From contig CAZKFL010000002.1 in the NCBI GenBank assembly GCA_964552055.1, positions 1 to 64,000 on the forward strand: DNA of 64,000 nt, read 5' to 3'. Positions within the stretch are counted from its first letter, which is position 1; every line of letters starts with the position of its first letter. Positions 26,421 to 34,300 of the stretch are shown piece by piece. Source of the DNA: VGMD01 sp964552055. Its GTDB lineage: Bacteria > Chlamydiota > Chlamydiia > Chlamydiales > 2-12-FULL-49-11. Both the position numbers and the translations under genes were made by a program. The notes under the pieces were generated by a model. It searched no databases. It had not been told where the DNA came from and worked only from the letters and a program-made list of their open reading frames with translations.

Positions 26421-28415
26421 ATGACAGACCCTGTTAGCGCTCCAGGTTTTTCTAGGATAAAAATTGCTTTAGGACAATTTGAACGTCTTCCGACATCTTC
26501 TAAAGCCTTCCTTCCGAGGGTTAAGGATCTATTTGCTGCTCTTAACTCAATGGATGGCCTTTCACCGTCGATTGCAGATAAAGTAACTTATTTGGGACAA
26601 AGACTTAAAGAAATTACCGCAATTTACAGGAACTGGGATGACATAGTATTTAATCTCTATTCAGTCGCAATAACCTGCAACTCAATGCTTCTTCAAGAGG
26701 GTTTGCTCTATAATATGCTCTATTATTATATGAATAAAAGATTTGATTATTTAGTTGATCCCCTCTTTGCTGAAGCTAATAAAGTTTTTGGCCCAATAAG
26801 TTTTGGTATGGTATTTAGTCTTGCATATGACGATCTGACAAAAACTGCACCAGCTCAAAAAGAAAATGTAGTTACCACACTCGTTTCAGATATTAAAGAG
26901 ATTAATCCGGATCTTACAGAGCATGAGTGCAAAACATTATTTGCAATGACAAATGGAGTTCATCTAGCTGAGGATGGGGCCTTAATGCTAACCAACCTAA
27001 ATTCAATTGGACTGATAATGAAAAGCTTAACATCAGATTCTAAGGATATTCGGACATTTGCAGCTCACTTAGCGTCAGTATATATACATGGAAGGCTTGT
27101 AACTGATAAACCAACTCTTTTCCAAATCTCATCTTTTCTGATTCATAGAATGAAAAAGTTACCAGGTACTCCAAATGATAGAGTAAACCCTCTTGTGAGT
27201 CTTATTTTAGAAACTCAAAGAAATTGCAAGGACACAGGGAAGGATCTTAACTTTGAAATTTATTCCGCTGAATTTGTATCAAAATTTAGACTTCTTACAA
27301 GTGGTGATTGGCTAGATGAACAAGTAGCATTTTATGGTATAAATCAAAGAATCATAGATAAATGTAAAAAATGTCTTATTGCGAGCAATATAAAAGGTAT
27401 GGAGAGTGGCCTTCTAGAAAATCAAAAGGACCTAACCAAACAATCCCTAGTTTGGATTGTGAGTGATATTGTTAATGAGTTGCTATCTGGTAAAAAAAGC
27501 GCGGTTTTCCCCTTTCAAGCTTCAAAAAGCCCTAGACGCTTTCCAGTATCACAAGCCTTTCCATTGCTCGAAAGTGAGGAAGCATTTCGCCAATTTTGCA
27601 TAGGTCACAGCTTATACAATGAACTAGACGAAAGAATTCGAGCTCGCAATGCTATTTACCATACGCTTATTAGAGAGTATTATTTCCCAAAAACTAGATT
27701 GGATGCTACTGATTCAGGAGCTATGGCTACAACTAGCGATGCAGATGTGGGTGGAGGAGGAGCGAGTGCTGGTGCTGGCGGTCCTAGCGCAAGCAGTTCG
27801 GACGCAAGCTCTTCCACGACTTTCGAGGTCGCCTTAAAAGATCCGCTTCATGAACCTTTGGAGCTTACCTCTACTGAACATAGTTTGGATGTAAAGGCAG
27901 CTGATCTTCTGGTGACTTTCTCAATTCATCCTAGAATTAGAGCTTGGCAAAGATCTATAGAAGCTGGTCTTGCACACTATCATTATGATGAATCAATTCC
28001 AGGATCCCTTCCACGCGATGAGATGATAATAAGACACAGACTTCCCCCTCAACTATTTAAACTTGCTTTTAGACCTGAATTTTGTTTTGAAAGTTTATGG
28101 CCAACAGAAGCTGCTTTACAGCAAAGACACTTTGCCTCGCTCCTCTACATTGACGATGAGCCATATATTTTAGAAGGAACTATCGACCATGATGGAATCC
28201 TTTATCACTTCTATGCAAGAAAGGTAACATCGGCTAAGGATTTTGCAACAAGAGGAATAATCGTTAATAAAGAAACCTCTCTTAGCGAACCAGTCACCGA
28301 TTCAGAAGATCCGTTTCTAGAAACCGTATGCGGCGGTGAAGTAGTTTATACCTCAACAGAAGATGCTATGATGACATTTGAAGGACATGTTTATAAGCTA
28401 TTGAAAAAGCTTTAG
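26421..28415 (+). CDS. Tandem paralogue 2: two-domain protein with Gly/Ala/Ser linker, unknown function
   Basis: This is a 664-residue paralogue of the preceding protein. Both start near ISRI/FSRI, share EALFYNLF-like and LTEDECKALF/LTEHECKTLF segments, and have nearly identical C-terminal blocks (FSIHPRIRAWQRSIEAG, HYHYDESIPGSLP, RHRLPPQLFKLAF, GGEVVY). The linker (about 448-472) reads GGGGASAGAGGPSASSS. Conservation is highest in the C-terminal domain, so that part is under the strongest constraint. AAGGATATTATA precedes the ATG. The stop lies inside a copy of the repeat that also occurs at 8526-8563. Confidence 0.68.
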   Translation: MTDPVSAPGFSRIKIALGQFERLPTSSKAFLPRVKDLFAALNSMDGLSPSIADKVTYLGQRLKEITAIYRNWDDIVFNLYSVAITCNSMLLQEGLLYNMLYYYMNKRFDYLVDPLFAEANKVFGPISFGMVFSLAYDDLTKTAPAQKENVVTTLVSDIKEINPDLTEHECKTLFAMTNGVHLAEDGALMLTNLNSIGLIMKSLTSDSKDIRTFAAHLASVYIHGRLVTDKPTLFQISSFLIHRMKKLPGTPNDRVNPLVSLILETQRNCKDTGKDLNFEIYSAEFVSKFRLLTSGDWLDEQVAFYGINQRIIDKCKKCLIASNIKGMESGLLENQKDLTKQSLVWIVSDIVNELLSGKKSAVFPFQASKSPRRFPVSQAFPLLESEEAFRQFCIGHSLYNELDERIRARNAIYHTLIREYYFPKTRLDATDSGAMATTSDADVGGGGASAGAGGPSASSSDASSSTTFEVALKDPLHEPLELTSTEHSLDVKAADLLVTFSIHPRIRAWQRSIEAGLAHYHYDESIPGSLPRDEMIIRHRLPPQLFKLAFRPEFCFESLWPTEAALQQRHFASLLYIDDEPYILEGTIDHDGILYHFYARKVTSAKDFATRGIIVNKETSLSEPVTDSEDPFLETVCGGEVVYTSTEDAMMTFEGHVYKLLKKL

Positions 28416-28449
28416 CAAACAAAACATGCGATCAATGATGTTTAAACAG
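28411..28449. repeat. Partial copy of the 90-bp MITE-like repeat
   Basis: This 39-base segment matches 8526-8563 with about six differences, including TTTAGCAAACAAA at its left and TTAAACAG at its right. It overlaps the stop codon of the second paralogue and the end of the redoxin gene. The partner inverted end is not visible. Confidence 0.55.
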
Positions 28450-29008
28450 TTTCTAAAGTTAGTTCGCGCGCATTTGAATGCTTTTGATTCCATTTAATGG
28501 TACATCCAATTGGAGATGTCTCGGAAATCGAAATGGGTCGAAGGTCTAGTAATTCATCAAGCGCATCATTTAGGTATTCGTGTGTTGCTTTTTCAGGGTT
28601 TCTTGGATTATCTAAAGCGCTTCCTGAATACACAAGTGATTTGTGATGATCAAACAGAAAAAAATGTGGTGTTGCAAGAGCGCCATATTTATTTGCAATT
28701 TGTTGCGTTGGGTCGTGTAAATACTTCCATGGAAATTTATGCTCTTCCATTAACGCTGTCATTTGCTCGTAAGTGTCACTCCCTTCATTGTTTGGATTGA
28801 TTGCAAGAAATGCAACCCCTTTTTGATGAAATGTATTAGCAAGGTTTCTTAAATATTCTTCCATTCCGCGTGCATAAGGGCATAGATTGCATGTGAAAAA
28901 TACAACAATTGCCCGGTAACCCTTGTATTGATTGATTCCATAAATGAGACCATCTGCGCCCACTAAAGAAAAATCAGGGGCTATATCGCCTACTTCTAAT
29001 AGAGTCAT
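28442..29008 (-). CDS. Thioredoxin-fold redoxin (AhpC/TSA-like), probable peroxiredoxin or reductase
   Basis: This is a 188-residue redoxin-family protein. GDIAPDFSLVGADG near the N-terminus, VVFFTCNLCPYARG with the CxxC pair (near residues 37-48) and YGALATPHFFLFD with the cis-Pro loop are intact. It has no signal peptide, so it is probably cytoplasmic. The family reduces peroxides or protein disulfides. ATG 29008 sits behind GGAGGT, and an in-frame TTG just upstream is not needed. A 40-residue C-terminal tail extends past the fold. Confidence 0.85.
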   Translation of the reverse strand: MTLLEVGDIAPDFSLVGADGLIYGINQYKGYRAIVVFFTCNLCPYARGMEEYLRNLANTFHQKGVAFLAINPNNEGSDTYEQMTALMEEHKFPWKYLHDPTQQIANKYGALATPHFFLFDHHKSLVYSGSALDNPRNPEKATHEYLNDALDELLDLRPISISETSPIGCTIKWNQKHSNARELTLETV

Positions 29009-29103
29009 CAAATTTACCTCCGTACAGTTTGAGAATAGTTATAAAACTTTTCTTGATAAAACGCAATCCAAACTTCTAGATAAATAAACGGAGAGAGGAT
29101 AAA

Positions 29104-30468
29104 ATGAATTTTTTTGGAGGATTTATGAAGGGTAGTGAAATTTCAGAAAAGACATTAAATGCAATGCGTAAAGAGTTTCGAAGCTCTTCTAGAAATTTAG
29201 CAATGGTGAATGCAGTTTCAAGAACTGACATTAAGAAAGTTGCTTTAAATTGGGAAAGATTTGCTACAATTTCACATACCTTTTCAGATACAATAACAAA
29301 TGAACTCCCCGTGACATCACAGAGTCAAAGTGGTAGATGTTGGCTTTTTGCAGGACTTAATTTACTGCGAATACATGTAGCTAGAAAACACAAATTGGAA
29401 GAGTTTGAGCTCTCGCAAAGTTATCTTTTTTTCTGGGATAAATTGGAGAAAGCAAACTACTTTTTCGAAAGTGTTATTGATACAGCAAAAGAGTCTCATG
29501 ATAGCCGTCTTGTGAAGTGCATTTTTGATGGTGGTTTTCTATTTCAAGATGGCGGCCAGTGGCATATGTTTGCAAATCTTGTTGAGAAATACGGACTAGT
29601 CCCCCAATCAGTCTACCCTGATAATGAAGCGTGCTTAAATTCGAGGGACTTCAACCAAATCATGAAAATGAAACTTCGCGAGCAAGGCGTCCTTCTACGG
29701 ACCATGATGGAAAACGGTTCTTCTAAAAAAGATGTTCAAACTGCTAAAAACAAGATGGTAGAAGAAATATACCGAATGCTTTCCATCCATATGGGCACCC
29801 CCCCTACACATTTTGACTGGGAATTCCAAGGTAAAGACAAAAAATTTCACGCACACCGTGGTCTCACTCCCCACTCTTTTTACAAAGAACATGTGAAAGT
29901 TGATCTAAAAGAGTTTGTTTGCCTTGTACACAGCCCTCGTAAACTCACCCCGCTTCACAAAACATTTACTGTTCAGTATCTTGGGAATGTCGTTGAAGGT
30001 GCCCCTATCCTCTATTTAAATGTCCCCATAGAAGAAATGAAAGAAGCAGCCATTAAGTCCCTAAAAGATAACGAACCTGTATGGCACGGTTGCGACGTAG
30101 GAAAATCTTTCCACCGAGATCTTGGCGTAATGGACCTAAAACTCTATGATCTACACCTTGTCTATGACGTCCCCTTTCACACAACAAAAGAAATGCGTAT
30201 GAACTTTGGAGAAAGTCAAATGACTCACGCCATGCTCTTTACTGGCGTTAATCTGATCAATAACAAGCCTAATAGATGGCGCGTTGAAAATAGTTGGGGC
30301 GACAAAGTGGGTAAAAAGGGCTTCTTCATCATGACAGATGAATGGTTCGATGAATACATGTTTGAAATTGCAATCCACAAAAAATATTTGCCAAAATCGC
30401 TACTCAAACTTCTAGAAGAGCCTCCCACAGCTTTGCCGCCGTGGGATCCTCTCGGCGCTTTAGCTTAA
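29104..30468 (+). CDS. pepC: Aminopeptidase C, bleomycin hydrolase family (C1B)
   Basis: This is a cytoplasmic cysteine aminopeptidase of 454 residues. The catalytic Cys79 is in QSGRCWLFAGLN, His375 in MTHAMLF and the catalytic Asn in WRVENSWG, so the triad is complete. The full length fits the homohexameric family that trims peptides. It probably recycles host-derived or endogenous peptides. A second ATG at 29125 also has a GGAGG site. The first start follows GAGAGG and was kept. The last 50 bases of this gene are copied at 31255-31305 by the segmental duplication. Confidence 0.92.
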   Translation: MNFFGGFMKGSEISEKTLNAMRKEFRSSSRNLAMVNAVSRTDIKKVALNWERFATISHTFSDTITNELPVTSQSQSGRCWLFAGLNLLRIHVARKHKLEEFELSQSYLFFWDKLEKANYFFESVIDTAKESHDSRLVKCIFDGGFLFQDGGQWHMFANLVEKYGLVPQSVYPDNEACLNSRDFNQIMKMKLREQGVLLRTMMENGSSKKDVQTAKNKMVEEIYRMLSIHMGTPPTHFDWEFQGKDKKFHAHRGLTPHSFYKEHVKVDLKEFVCLVHSPRKLTPLHKTFTVQYLGNVVEGAPILYLNVPIEEMKEAAIKSLKDNEPVWHGCDVGKSFHRDLGVMDLKLYDLHLVYDVPFHTTKEMRMNFGESQMTHAMLFTGVNLINNKPNRWRVENSWGDKVGKKGFFIMTDEWFDEYMFEIAIHKKYLPKSLLKLLEEPPTALPPWDPLGALA

Positions 30469-31069
30469 CTTTCCTCTTCATCGCGCATAAGCACTGCATT
30501 CGCAATAGCTGGATACACAAGATTTGGCGCAAAAAGACCTAGCGCGCCTGCAAATAATATTGGTACAATTTGTTTGATGCAACCACCAGTCAGTTTAAAT
30601 GTATACCAAGCATCATGACGAGCTCTATCAACTTCTCCACTCAGTAATGTTACCGGAGCTCTCACTGCACAAAGAACTGTATTATGAAAAGCAGCTAGTA
30701 AAAGAAAAATAAGTGAATCTACCATTTTTAAAGTTGGTATCCATCTGCTAGTAAATGCATTGCCATTCAATGACAACTCCTTGCATAGAGCATATTTAGT
30801 TGCTAAAGGATAGTCACGCTCGGTTGTAGCAAAACAAGAATGGAGAAATTTATTTGGTGATTGTGTTGCTGGTAAAAAAGCAGCTGACATAGTAACCTCT
30901 GATTAGATTATTGATAAAATTATTTTAGCAACTTATATTGATTTACTTCTAGAATATTTCGCTTTTATTATTATAGAGTGTTTATTAAAATTTTTTGTAT
31001 GTCTGTAATAAATTATTTGATTTGACTCGTCTAGCTCGTAAGAACCATCGGAAAGCTCTATTGTAAACC
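30417..31069. repeat. Segmental duplication, copy A
   Basis: This 653-bp segment corresponds to 31255-31907 at a constant offset of 838 bases. It contains the 3' end of pepC, the small gene at 30465-30890 and a fragment of the end of the GH5 gene. The second copy abuts the intact GH5 end. Confidence 0.88.
30465..30890 (-). CDS. Small membrane-associated protein, duplicated copy A
   Basis: This 141-residue protein is paralogous to that at 31309. Shared features are SPNKFLHS near the N-terminus, SLNGN-x-x-TSRW, a hydrophobic stretch with VRAP, and the C-terminal ILFAGALGL...YPAIANAV block. Two hydrophobic segments (about 67-95 and 115-135) suggest membrane insertion, perhaps as an Inc-like hairpin. 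AGAGGTTACT precedes the ATG. Function unknown. Its stop overlaps the convergent pepC stop by four bases. Confidence 0.6.
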   Translation of the reverse strand: MSAAFLPATQSPNKFLHSCFATTERDYPLATKYALCKELSLNGNAFTSRWIPTLKMVDSLIFLLLAAFHNTVLCAVRAPVTLLSGEVDRARHDAWYTFKLTGGCIKQIVPILFAGALGLFAPNLVYPAIANAVLMRDEEES

Positions 31070-31308
31070 TCAGTTTTGAGTTTATGTAATTCCAAATCAA
31101 AACTATGCCTACAAATAGTTGTTAGATTTTGTCGGGGAAGAAGCTCCCCCGACAAAAAAAAGATTAAAATTTATCCTTATCTACTTGATAGAGAATTAAA
31201 TAAACCAAAAATTCAGGTTGTAAACCCTTTGCCAAAATGAAGATGAGGCAAAGCAGAGCCTCCCACAGCTTTGCCACCGTGGGATCCTCTCGGAGCTTTA
31301 GCTTAACT
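30891..31308. other. Duplication scar region between the two small paralogues
   Basis: This stretch holds no complete gene. From left to right it has a GH5 3' fragment (about 30930-31069), an unrelated 148-base insert (31070-31217), a second 35-base GH5 fragment (31218-31252) and a 3' fragment of pepC (31255-31305). Confidence 0.75.
31070..31217. mobile_element. Possible 148-bp insertion with 9-bp flanking direct repeats and a central hairpin
   Basis: The GH5-derived sequence is interrupted here. TTGTAAACC occurs on both sides (31061-31069 and 31218-31226), as expected of a target duplication. The insert carries an 11-bp perfect hairpin (31127-31137 with 31147-31157, TTTTGTCGGGG arms). Terminal inverted repeats are weak, so the mobile-element call is tentative. 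Confidence 0.4.
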
Positions 31309-31907
31309 TTACCTTGCCCTGGGTGCAACCACTGCGTTCGCAATAGCTGGATACACATCATTTGGCACCAAAAGACCTAGCGCGCCTGCAAATAATATTG
31401 CTACACTTCGTTTGATGCAATTATATGCCTCTTTAAATCCTCTGCAAGCTCTATCCCAAGCTATCTCCTGTTCTCCAATCATTAATTTTAGAGGAGCCCT
31501 AACTACAAGCAGAATTATATTATTCAAAGCGTTAAATAAATTAAGAACAAGTAGATCTACCATTATTAAAGTTGATACCCATCTACTAGTAATCGGATTG
31601 CCACTCAATGATGTCGTCTTGCATTTTGTATATGCATTTGCTAGATAAAAGTCTGACTCAGTTGAAGAAAACAAAGAATGAAGAAATTTATTGGGTGAAT
31701 CTTTTGCTGAAACACAAAAAGTTGACATAGTAACCTCTGATTACGATAATGATAGCACTATTATAACAAATTATATTGATTTGCTTCGAGAATATTTCGC
31801 TTTTATTATTATAGAGTGTTTATTAAAATCTTTTGTATGATTGTAATAAATTATTTGATTTGACTCATCTAGCTCGTAAGAACCATCGGAAAGCTCTATT
31901 GTAAACC
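31255..31907. repeat. Segmental duplication, copy B
   Basis: This is the second copy of the 653-bp segment at 30417-31069. It starts with a 50-base remnant of pepC, includes the small gene at 31309-31728 and runs into the intact end of the GH5 gene. Confidence 0.88.
31309..31728 (-). CDS. Small membrane-associated protein, duplicated copy B
   Basis: This is a 139-residue paralogue of 30465-30890 with the same SPNKFLHS, TSRW and ILFAGALGL...VYPAIANAV blocks and the same AGAGGTTACT leader. It is more diverged from copy A in the middle. The flanking non-coding sequence of the two copies is nearly identical, so the duplication is fairly recent. Function unknown. Confidence 0.58.
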   Translation of the reverse strand: MSTFCVSAKDSPNKFLHSLFSSTESDFYLANAYTKCKTTSLSGNPITSRWVSTLIMVDLLVLNLFNALNNIILLVVRAPLKLMIGEQEIAWDRACRGFKEAYNCIKRSVAILFAGALGLLVPNDVYPAIANAVVAPRAR

Positions 31908-33636
31908 CTTTGCCAAAATGAAGATGAGGCAAAAAGATTTCTGTCGGATGATCAATGAGATCGTCGTGTTCGAAGTGATATTCAAATATTTTTTGAGTCA
32001 TTTTAAATTGGAGATATAGCGGCTTACCAGCTGTTTTAATAGGATAAGGCCTGATAAAGGCGTTTTTTGCTCTTGCTCCTGAATACGATGGGTCATTAGA
32101 GGTATGTTGGTCTTTGCTATAGATAGAGAGGTCTTCTTCGTTCCAATGATCCCCTTTTGCATTGGAATTATGGCCTGTATAGTTCCAAAGGATTGAGGAA
32201 GCAAGGTTGTCTTCGATTGCCAAAAAAGTTCTATGAAGCGCTTTATCTTGAAGGCTAAAGTCTCCTGATTTGTAAGCTTTCTTACTGGCTAGGTCTTGAG
32301 GGATTCCGAATTCAGTGATAATTAAGGGGATATTTCCCATGTGTTCTTTAGCAAACGCTTTGAGATGCCAAATTTGATCGGCAAAAGCTTTTCGAAGATT
32401 TTTCGGTGTTTTTACAATTTTTTTCATGTGAACCATATCAAACCCAAAAAATCGAAAAAACTGCTTGGTTGCAAGTAAAACAGCATCGTACCAGTGACTT
32501 GTAAACACCACATTGGTCACATCTTTTTCACTCCATTTGGGCGGAGGTGATCCGACAACATGCTCTACAAGCAAAATTGTATTCGGAGAAATTGCAAGAA
32601 TTTCTTTTCCCACTTTATTAATAAACGGCTTATAGAATTCATCTTCAAAGTTAAAGTTTTTAAAGTAGTCCGGTTTTAGTAAGACAGACTCCCCTTTCTC
32701 GCTTATGCCCCAAACTCCATGCTCCTTCCATACGCAAGAAAAACCAGTTTGCCAAGCCTTATTTTTTTTCTGGTTAAGCTCTATTTTTTTATCCTTTCGA
32801 ATGACTAATTTTTTTTGCTTCCACACATCTACATGTGCTGAATTACCAGCGCCGAGTACCATTCCTTCAAAAGGTGTTGGGGTTTCTCCTAACTGAAAAA
32901 TCCCGATATGTTTATTTAAGTCTTTGCAACCTATGTAGCCTGAAAGAGGCTCATTCATGATATCGTATCCAATTACTTCAGGGTGATTTTTTAGTTTTTC
33001 GACAACCTTTTTGACAAAACCAATGTAAGCATCCTGCAAAAAATCTTCGAGATTTTTTCCTTCAATTTCTTATTTGGGAGCGAATTGCTTTCCTCCGAAA
33101 AACAAGGTGAACATGGTTGCGGTAGCTAATTTATAAGCGTTTGTGGGCCAAAGAATATGAGGCTTGTGCTGCTTGGGATTGTATAAAACAGCAGCACCTA
33201 CAGACTCGAGCTGACTTATATCAAAACCGGCGATTTCAAGAGTCCATCCGGGAGCGCCATCCCCGCCAGTAAAGCGAGACCATACATCTTGGTGAAAATC
33301 GATAAAGATTTTAAAACCAAACTCTCCCGCCTTTTCAACAATTTTTTCTAAATAATTGAGGTATTTTTCATCATAAATGCCATGTCCTGCATGCTCTACA
33401 GCTTCCCAACTGACGCTTAATCTTATAAGAGTAAACCCCCAATATTTAAGTCTTGAAAAATGTTCATCTGCAGATTTTAAGGGAAATGGCCTACCTACAA
33501 AGGAGACTTCACGGTGATTCTTATTCCAAATTCGAGGCAGCTTTGCCGTTAAATTGACACCTCTAAAAATCAAGTAACGTCCGTGCTGATCCTTAAACGA
33601 CTCACCATCAATGCGAATATCGTACGGATCTGACAT
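31771..33636 (-). pseudogene. GH5 endoglycoceramidase-like hydrolase with one premature in-frame stop
   Basis: This gene reads as one frame of about 620 residues, apart from one TAA at 33070-33072 after FGGKQFAPK. The N-terminal part has FRGVNLTAK, RLSVSWEAVEHAGHG and FIDFHQDVWSRFTGGDGAPGW. The C-terminal part has the acid/base region IMNEPLSGY and the nucleophile region IITEFGIPQ. These match endoglycoceramidases, which cleave glycans from glycosphingolipids of eukaryotic membranes. There is no signal peptide at the current start. The stop falls between the two catalytic regions, so the N-terminal product alone would be inactive. Readthrough or a downstream start at 33039 cannot be excluded. 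Confidence 0.82.
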
Positions 33637-33949
33637 TTAACCCATCACTTATTTAGTTTCCCTAACTTAAATTATATCGATAACAATAAATTTCACTTAA
33701 CATCTTGATTTTATGCAAGTAATAAAAAATTCATCAAAGAGACGCTGATAAAAACATAAACAAGAGGAAGAAAATTTTTAACAAGATGGACAGGGCCAAA
33801 AAATTGTTAAAATTCATCAGCGCAGTGGTGCTAGCGCGCACTAGAGGCTCAGAGACGCTGATGAATTTTGAAATACTTTTATACTAAAAATAATTTAAAG
33901 AAAAGTCAGGGTCTCTCTTGTCTCTGCGGTGAACTCATTTTTTTTTGTT
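33637..33949. other. Intergenic region with inverted and dispersed repeats
   Basis: This 313-base gap has no coding signal. It contains a 14-bp perfect inverted repeat (AAAATTCATCAGCG at 33809-33822 and its complement at 33856-33869). TCTCTGCGGTGAACTC near 33920 is related to the repeat at 51133-51160. Confidence 0.6.
33809..33869. repeat. 14-bp perfect inverted repeat with 33-base loop
   Basis: AAAATTCATCAGCG (33809-33822) is matched exactly by its reverse complement at 33856-33869. A third partial copy of the arm (AGACGCTGAT) lies near 33741. No T-tract follows, so it is likely a repeat element and not a terminator. Confidence 0.6.
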
Positions 33950-34300
33950 TTAGTAGATGTTGGAGTGCCAAATGTAGCGATTGGTGAAAAAGCCGGTGAT
34001 CCAAACGAGAAGTCCGCCCCAAAAAGCTGCTGAAAAGGTTTCAATATGAACTCCGTAAGAGAGTTCGGCTGAAAGCCAGAATGTGAATACGTTGATTATT
34101 AGTGTAAAAAGACCGAGCGTTAGGATTGTAATGGGAAGGGTGAGGAGAACGATGAGGGGCCTAATAAATGCGTTAACCGCGCTTAAAATGACTGCAAAGA
34201 GGAACGCTTCATACATGTTATGGATGACAAACCCAGGTATAATGTACCAAATGATTGCAACAACTACTAGAGTGATCCAAAATCTAAAAAGTAATAACAT
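33950..34300 (-). CDS. YvlD-like small membrane protein (phage holin 4_2 family)
   Basis: This 116-residue protein has four predicted helices and matches the YvlD/PF04020 family in length and motifs: the P-G-F-x-(I/V) start, SAVNAFIRPLIVLLTLPITILTLGL and a final helix with ITGFFTNRYIW. Despite the name, most members are bacterial membrane proteins of unknown role. The ATG directly abuts the SulP stop, with no gap, so the two are co-transcribed. Confidence 0.85.
   Translation of the reverse strand: MLLLFRFWITLVVVAIIWYIIPGFVIHNMYEAFLFAVILSAVNAFIRPLIVLLTLPITILTLGLFTLIINVFTFWLSAELSYGVHIETFSAAFWGGLLVWITGFFTNRYIWHSNIY

Noticed and set aside
31127..31157. Strong hairpin as an intrinsic terminator
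   Set aside because: The stem has T before and A after on the plus strand, and no T-tract follows on the minus strand either, so neither orientation fits. It is kept only as part of the insert.
33950..34300. Holin gene as evidence of a prophage
   Set aside because: The YvlD/PF04020 family is a common chromosomal membrane family, and no phage genes surround it.
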